Origin: Tamarix chinensis
Taxonomy: Eukaryota; Streptophyta; Magnoliopsida; Caryophyllales; Tamaricaceae
Reading direction: 5' to 3'
Length of the DNA stretch: 64,000 bases
Assembly (NCBI GenBank): GCA_030549775.1
Contig: CM060177.1
Coordinates: 90,458,736 to 90,522,735 of the forward strand
The number at the start of each line of letters is the position of its first letter. Within the stretch, counting starts at the first letter, position 1. The position numbers were made by a program, and so were the translations under genes. Of the stretch, positions 58,901-64,000 are shown piece by piece. The notes beneath the pieces were generated by a model. The model worked only from the letters and a program-made list of their open reading frames with translations, had not been told where the DNA came from and made no database searches.

Positions 58901-58981
58901 TTTGAGAATGTCAATTTACTACCGAAGTAGAAATGAGAATGAAAATTTATGTGAAGGAAATAATTTTATAAAATAATCGTA
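55368..58981 (-). mobile_element. antisense copia-type retrotransposon relic
   Basis: Read on the minus strand, the protein traces come in copia order. There is a zinc-knuckle-like stretch near 58530, then an integrase-core trace FIDNYSMIITS...VNVFKIFKQF near 57810-57720. WDLIAHKVIIDRDVLF follows (57085-57282), the linker that precedes reverse transcriptase, then LGYNKLYTGPCAYIKRFGDGDFVLL near 56810-56740 from the reverse transcriptase. Many stops and gaps are present. The left end is a probable 3' LTR (55368-55920, TG...CA) preceded on the minus strand by the purine-rich aagtaggagatt. The right end is the first part of the other LTR, cut at 58981 by the next element. Confidence 0.72.
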
Positions 58982-59256
58982 TGTAGGAATACACGTGATA
59001 GGCAAAGATATTAGCTAGATTCTAAGAGTAGTTGTGACCATAAGTGGTTAGCCAAAGTTTAGGAGTATGTTTATCTGATGACCGTGTGATTTATTTTCTT
59101 TAAAATAGGCGGTAGTTTTTAGTATTAGATATGTTCCTATTTTATAGGGGAATTATTAGTCTGTGAGTATATTTATAGCCGTGTAAACTACAAGCTAAGG
59201 TGAATTCATAAGAATCGAGGTTTTTTTTTTTTTTTTTTGCCTTTTACTAAAACTTA
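58982..59256 (+). repeat. 5' LTR of the right-hand copia element
   Basis: Begins TGTAGGAATAC and ends shortly before the primer-binding site. A poly(T) run lies at 59221-59238. It matches 63777-64000, for example gatttattttctttaaaata in both. The right border is approximate. Confidence 0.8.
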
Positions 59257-59258
59257 TA

Positions 59259-59270
59259 TGGTATTAGAGC
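59259..59270 (+). promoter_or_regulatory. primer-binding site (initiator Met-tRNA type)
   Basis: TGGTATTAGAGC differs by one base from TGGTATCAGAGC, the complement of the 3' end of plant initiator Met-tRNA used by most copia elements. It lies directly after the 5' LTR. Confidence 0.8.
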
Positions 59271-59332
59271 TCGATTAGTAACACTAGCTTATGTAGTGAA
59301 GGTAAAATGGAGAGATAGGTGAGATAATGCAG

Positions 59333-60145
59333 ACTATGAATGCTTCTGAGGAGGTTACCTTGCAACAAGAAGGTATGCCTACTACTAGTGTTGACCCTAT
59401 TTTAGTTCACTACTTTCAAATTACTGTTCATCCACTTAATGGTAAAATTTTTTGGAGTGGGCTCAACCGGTCAAACTAGCCATACATGGAAGGGGCAAAC
59501 TTGGTTATTTGAATGGAGAAGAACAGAAATTTGCAGAGAGTGAACGCAGATTTAAAGTATGGAGGTTCGAAAACTCTCTGGTGATTGCTTGGCTTCTATA
59601 TTCAATGGTCTCTTCCATTGCAAAGCCACATATGTTCATGACAACTACAAAGGAGATTTGGGACTCTATCTGTGCCATTTACTTTGATTTGGATAACTCT
59701 TCTCAGATCTTTGAATTGAAGTCCAAGTTGTGGAACTCCAAGCAAGGTGAGTGTGATATTATTGCTTATTATAATGAGATGTTAGCATGGTGGCAAGAAC
59801 TTGATCAATGCTATGATGATAAGCGGGAGAATCCTAATGATTGTGCACCTTTTTTAAAAGGGAAGAGGATGATTAGTGCACATGTTTTTGGCCGGTGTCA
59901 ATTACAGTTTTGATGAAGTAAAGAGGAGTATCTTAAGTCGTAGGCCACTACCATCAAAACGAGAGGTATTCTCGAGGTAGGAAGAAGCTAGAAGAGTGAT
60001 GCTCAATACTATACTTGGCTCTGCAAATTTTGAAATAGAAAGCTCAACATTAGTTGCTAAATGTAATGGTTTAGAAGGAGAAAAGAAGGAAAATCCTTAG
60101 TGTGATTACTGCAAAAAACCATGGCATACATATGATACTTGTTGG
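59333..60145 (+). pseudogene. copia gag, frameshifted
   Basis: Starts near the ATG at 59325-59333. Reading frame shifts at the T-run of aaaattttttggag (about 59441-59450), after which the gag continues as LEWAQPVKLAIHGRGKLGYL to 59913. EIWDSI and LKSKLWN are typical of copia gag. After further stops a CX2CX4HX4C knuckle (CDYCKKPWHTYDTC) lies at about 60101-60142. The product would bind RNA and form particles; this copy cannot make it whole. Confidence 0.8.
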
Positions 60146-60399
60146 AAGCTCCATGGCAAGCCCTCAAATATGCAAAAGAAAGGACATGATAGAGGCATTA
60201 ACAACATATTATTCCAAACCATATCTAGTGAATATCAAGAGTAGGCAATCAGCACCGGAGTGTCATCTTTTACAAAGGAGCAGTTGGAGTATCTTGTTAA
60301 ACTCATTCAATTACCATACTTTTCTTCACTCAACCCCACTCCTAACAATTCATCATGTTCCTTAGCCAACCAAGGTAACATAAGTTGTTTGTCTAGTGT

Positions 60400-61560
60400 C
60401 TCCTCTATTTCTTGGATAATTGATTCGGGAGAAACTGATCATATTACCAATTGCTCAAATTGTTCTCATCTTACACCCCAAGTGCTGGCCATAAAAAGTT
60501 TAAAGTTGTTGATGGATCACTTTCAACAATTGCTAGAAGTGGGTCCATCAAAATTTCACCAAATTTAACACTAAAAAATGTTCTTTGCATCCCCTTATTA
60601 ATCTTATAGTTTACTTTTTGTTAGTAAACTCACACAAGAGTTTGATTGTCAAATTATTTTTTCTCTTCTTCTGTGATTTTTAGTATGTAACCTCGGGGAA
60701 GATGATTGGCGTTGCTAAGAAAGTTAGAGGTCTATATCAGTTGATGGATGATTCTCAACATGTATGCCCAGTTCGTAGTTCCTAAGTGGAGTCAATTTCT
60801 ATTCCTTTTAAGAATGATGTTATGTTGTGGCACTATAGGCTTGGCCATCCTAGTTTTTATTATCTACAACAGTTATTTCCCAAATTATTCATCAATAAAA
60901 ATGTGTCTATATATAGATGCGAGATTTGTGTTATGGCAAAACATCACAGAACCTCTTACCTTTGTCGACCTTCTCAACCAACTACCCCTTTCTCTCTCAT
61001 TCATAGTGATGTCTGGGCCCCTCTCATATCCCCACATATTGGGAAAAAATGGTTTGTCAGCTTTATTAATGATCACAATTGGGTATTCTTGTTAAAGTAA
61101 AAATTAGAGGTAGGGGGTGTTTTTAAGAACTTTTACTATATGGTTCAAACACAATTTAATTCTGAGATATTTCAGAGCGATAATGGAGTAGAATATGTCA
61201 ATAACACGTTGGAAACTTTCTTCAAGGATAAATGAATTATTCATCAAAGCTTTTGTACAAATACCCCAAAACAAAATGGGGGTGGCAGAACGTAAAAATT
61301 GACATCTCTTAAAATTTCACATCCTCCTAGGTTTGCCTACAATATTCCTAATTCTTATTGGGGAAATTGTATTTTAACGGCTAGTTTTCTAATCAATAGA
61401 ATGCCCTCTAAGGTTCTTAAATTCAAGACACCTTTGGATATTCTCCATGAATTTTTCTGTACAAATAGACTTGCTTCAAATTTACCCATCTGTATATTTG
61501 TTAGCACTGCCTTTGTTCATGAAAAACGTAGTAGTATACTAGAACCTAGGGCATAAAAAT
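60400..61560 (+). pseudogene. copia protease and integrase, broken
   Basis: The protease trace WIIDSGETDHIT is at about 60412, with the aspartate in DSG. The integrase opens with the HHCC part, WHYRLGHPS (about 60828) and CEICVMAKHH (about 60919). The catalytic-domain traces HSDVWAP (about 61003) and QSDNGVEYV (about 61176) follow, in different frames with stops between. A later ILTASFLINRMP segment (61381) is also typical of copia integrase. Confidence 0.8.
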
Positions 61561-62339
61561 GTATTTTCTTAGGCTGTTCCTCAACACAAAAAGGATATAC
61601 ATGTGTTGATGCTACTATTTGTAAAATGTTTTTTACTATGGACACTATATTTTTTGAAAATAAATCATTCTTTACACCTCTTCTTTAAGGGGGGATATCT
61701 AAAGAAGATTCGGTTAAAAAAAACTGTTACAGAGAAATAGATTTGGACAACAATAATTTCCAAAATTCAAAACATTTCAAATTTATCAATCCTGTGTTTC
61801 TCCAAGAAAACCTCTCCAATCTTGACTTATCTTTGCCTAAAATCAGGAAGGTTTAGTTAAAACTAATTTCAGACAAATAAAATACCTAAATATGGATCTT
61901 AGCCATCCCATATTGTTGCAATATAACAAAGATCTCAAAGATTAGAAACATGTAAAACAAAAGTGGAACTATTTGGACAAGTGCACACAAGGAGGAGTCT
62001 ATACAAAGAACAAAGATCTCAACATTCTTTTTACAGTCATGAAACAGACTGTGGATCTCAACATGCTCCAATAAGTCACTCTCAACCATATCAGAATGAT
62101 GATCCTTTAATGATCGTTCTTCTCATTTGAATCTCCCTATTGCTACCCGCAACTGCAAGGATGTAAGGTCTTGTAATAAACAACCCTTATACCCTTTATC
62201 TAAATTTGTTTCCTATGAGAATTTGTCACACTCATTCTCATGTTTTACTAGCCATGTGTCATCTGTGGAGATTCCTAAGAGAGTGCAGGATGCTTTGAAG
62301 GTTCCTAAGTAGAAAGAGGCGATTCTTGAGGAAATGAAG

Positions 62340-63450
62340 GCTTTTGAAAAAGACCAGACTTGAGAGGAAGTGGACATGCCAAGAGGAAAAACTCTAGTGG
62401 GTTGTAAATGGGTGTTCACAGTGAAATACAGGTCCGACAAAACATTAGAATGATACAAGGCCATGTTGGTAGCTAAGGGCTTCGTACAGAAGTATGGTAT
62501 TGATTACACATAGACATTTGCACTTGTGGCAAAAATTAACACTCTGCGTGTGTTGCTATCAATTGTTGTAGATTTAGATTGGCCACTGTATCAACTAGAT
62601 GTCAAGAATGCTTTCTTAAATGGTGGCTTAAAAGATGAAGTTTATATGACTAAACCTCCAGGTTTTGAGAAGTTTAACATTAAAGTTTTGCATATTAAAA
62701 AAATCTCTGTATGGCTTAAAGCAGTCACCAAGGGCCTGGAATGAAAAGTTCACAAAATCAGTGAAAGGAGTAGGGTTACGAACAATCCCAAGGTGATCAT
62801 ACAAAGTTTATAAGAAGGTTAAAGGAAGGGAGGATTGTTGTTCTGATTGTATATGTGGATGATATCATTCTAATTGGTGATGATTTAGCCGAAATGGAGC
62901 AGTTGAAAATAGGATTAGTCAAGGAATTTGAAATCAAGGACCTAGGAACTTTGAAATATTTATTGGGGATGGAAGTTGCAAGATCTAAAAAGGGAATTGT
63001 TATTAATCAAAGAAAATGTATACTTGATCTGTTGAATGAAACTAGCATGAGTGGTTGTAAACCAGTTGACAAATCCCTGGACGCAAATGTGAAACTTGGG
63101 ATTTGCGGTAAAGGAACATAGGTAGACACTTCAACGGTTAGTGGGAACACTTATTTACTTGTCCCACATCAGACCTGATGTACCATTTGTTGTCAGTTTG
63201 GTAAGTCGGTTTATGCACTCACCAAAGAAAGAACATCTAGAGGAAGGTTCCCCAGGAAAGGGGTTGTTGTTTATCAAAACATACACGAGGAGTATTGAAG
63301 CCTTTACTGAAGCTGATTGGGCTGGATCCATAGATGATAGGAAATTAACTTTAGGATATTGCACTTGGGGGAATCTAGTGACATGGAGAAGTAAGAAACA
63401 AGCTGTGGTTGCTAGAAGTAGTGTTGAAGCTGAATTTTGAGCAATGGCCA
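62340..63450 (+). pseudogene. copia reverse transcriptase and RNase H, broken
   Basis: In order: TLVGCKWVFTVKY (about 62391), LDVKNAFLNGG (about 62598), KPPGFEKFN, and the catalytic YVDD box (62852-62863) followed by LAEMEQLKIGLVKEFEIKDL and LLGMEV. RNase H follows: EADWAGSIDDRK (about 63311) and VARSSVEAEF (about 63410). Stops at 62361, 62453 and 63119 and frame changes between about 62700 and 62850 disable it. Confidence 0.85.
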
Positions 63451-63762
63451 GTGGGATTTGTGAGTTGCTTTTGTTGAAATGTATAGTAAGTGAGCTACGG
63501 GATCAGGTATTCTTTCTAACGAAACTCTACTGTAATATGACAAGGCTGCAATAAGCATTGCCCATAATCCAATATAGTATGATCGGACCAAGCATTTTAA
63601 GATTGATGGGCACTTTATCAAGGAAAAGATTGAGAAAGGCATAATTTGTCTACCCTTTGTTCCAACTTCCCAACAGACAGTAGATATTCTTACTTAGGGT
63701 TTGTTCAGACCCGCTATTGATGTAATGGTGAGCAAGTTGGGCATGATTGATAACTATGCTCC

Positions 63763-63776
63763 AACTTGAGAGGGAA
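63763..63776 (+). promoter_or_regulatory. polypurine tract of the right-hand copia element
   Basis: cttgagagggaa directly abuts the TG of the 3' LTR at 63777, the normal place of the plus-strand primer. Confidence 0.7.
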
Positions 63777-64000
63777 TGTAGGAATACGTGTGATAGCTAA
63801 AGATATTAGCTAGATTCTAGGAGTAGTTGTGACTGTAAGTGAGTATCTTTATCTATTGATTGTGTGATTTATTTTCTTTAAAATAGGTGGTAGTTTTAAT
63901 ATTAGATCTATTCCTATTTTATAGGAGAATGGGCAGTTAGTGAGTATATTTATACCCCTGTAAACTACACACTGAGGTGAATTAATATGTATCGAGTTTC
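63777..64000 (+). repeat. 3' LTR of the right-hand copia element (truncated by the window)
   Basis: Opens TGTAGGAATACGTGTG and follows the 5' LTR up to gaattaatatgtatcgagttt. It lacks a ggttagccaaagttta-like segment present in the 5' LTR. About 30-40 bp should lie beyond base 64000. Confidence 0.85.

Larger units (their letters stand above)
58982..64000 (+). mobile_element. copia-type LTR retrotransposon, decayed, running off the window
   Basis: The left LTR opens TGTAGGAATACACGTG at 58982 and the right LTR opens TGTAGGAATACGTGTG at 63777. A Met-tRNA-type primer site and a polypurine tract lie in the correct places, and the gag, protease, integrase, RT and RNase H traces are in copia order between them. 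The LTRs differ by an indel of about 16 bp and scattered changes, so the insertion is old. The left flank TCGTA (58977-58981) is the expected target duplication; its partner lies outside the window. Confidence 0.9.

Overview
The window is nuclear DNA from a flowering plant. Three things point to this: spliced genes with GT-AG introns for typical plant proteins, AT-rich intergenic DNA, and dense nested retrotransposons. I cannot name the species from the sequence. Only three genes can be supported, and together they occupy roughly 2.1 kb of coding sequence out of 64 kb.

Genes. (1) 3349-8275 (+) is a complete nine-exon tryptophan synthase alpha chain gene. The spliced exons give exactly 312 codons plus a stop, with an N-terminal plastid-type leader. 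(2) 8826-16352 (-) is a complete four-exon gene for V-type H+-ATPase subunit F (130 codons plus stop). It is stretched over 7.5 kb by a 2.0 kb and a 4.7 kb intron and converges tail-to-tail on the first gene. (3) 50243-51720 (+) is a six-exon TatB/Hcf106-like gene, probably the mitochondrial Tat subunit of plants. These are unrelated housekeeping functions and form no pathway cluster.

Mobile DNA. The middle of the window (21.5-48.9 kb) is built almost wholly from one family of long elements without coding capacity. They start near TGTAAYACCCC, end near GGGGTATTACA and are flanked by 5-bp target-site duplications. I resolve six copies. A (21488-33863, minus) carries N (23082-25925) and B (26854-32294) nested inside it. 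D (34813-44615) carries C (35048-40067). E (45566-48850) stands alone. The TSDs are CCTAC, GTAAC/GTAGC, AATAG, TAAAT/CAAAT, ATTTC and CTAAT/CTAAC. The copies share an internal plan: a 5' hairpin, a conserved 65-bp block, an array of CCGGTGGACCGG-type boxes, a conserved CTTTCACTTTAAGTA box, and a GA-rich tract before the 3' end. They look like solo long terminal repeats or large non-autonomous retroelements. A possible seventh, divergent member sits in the VHA-F intron.

Right end. After the TatB-like gene come an RT-less LINE relic (52.7-55.3 kb), an antisense copia relic (55.4-58.98 kb), and a second, sense copia element (58982 to beyond 64000). The second copia appears to have jumped into the LTR of the first. 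The left end holds a copia reverse-transcriptase fragment, a stretch that may be organelle-derived, and 1.2 kb of AT-rich DNA. Other structures include a 461-bp hAT-type MITE with an 8-bp TSD, a 1 kb diverged tandem duplication at 18.9-21.1 kb, and several minisatellites.

All exon borders and element borders were read by eye. No alignment or database search was run.
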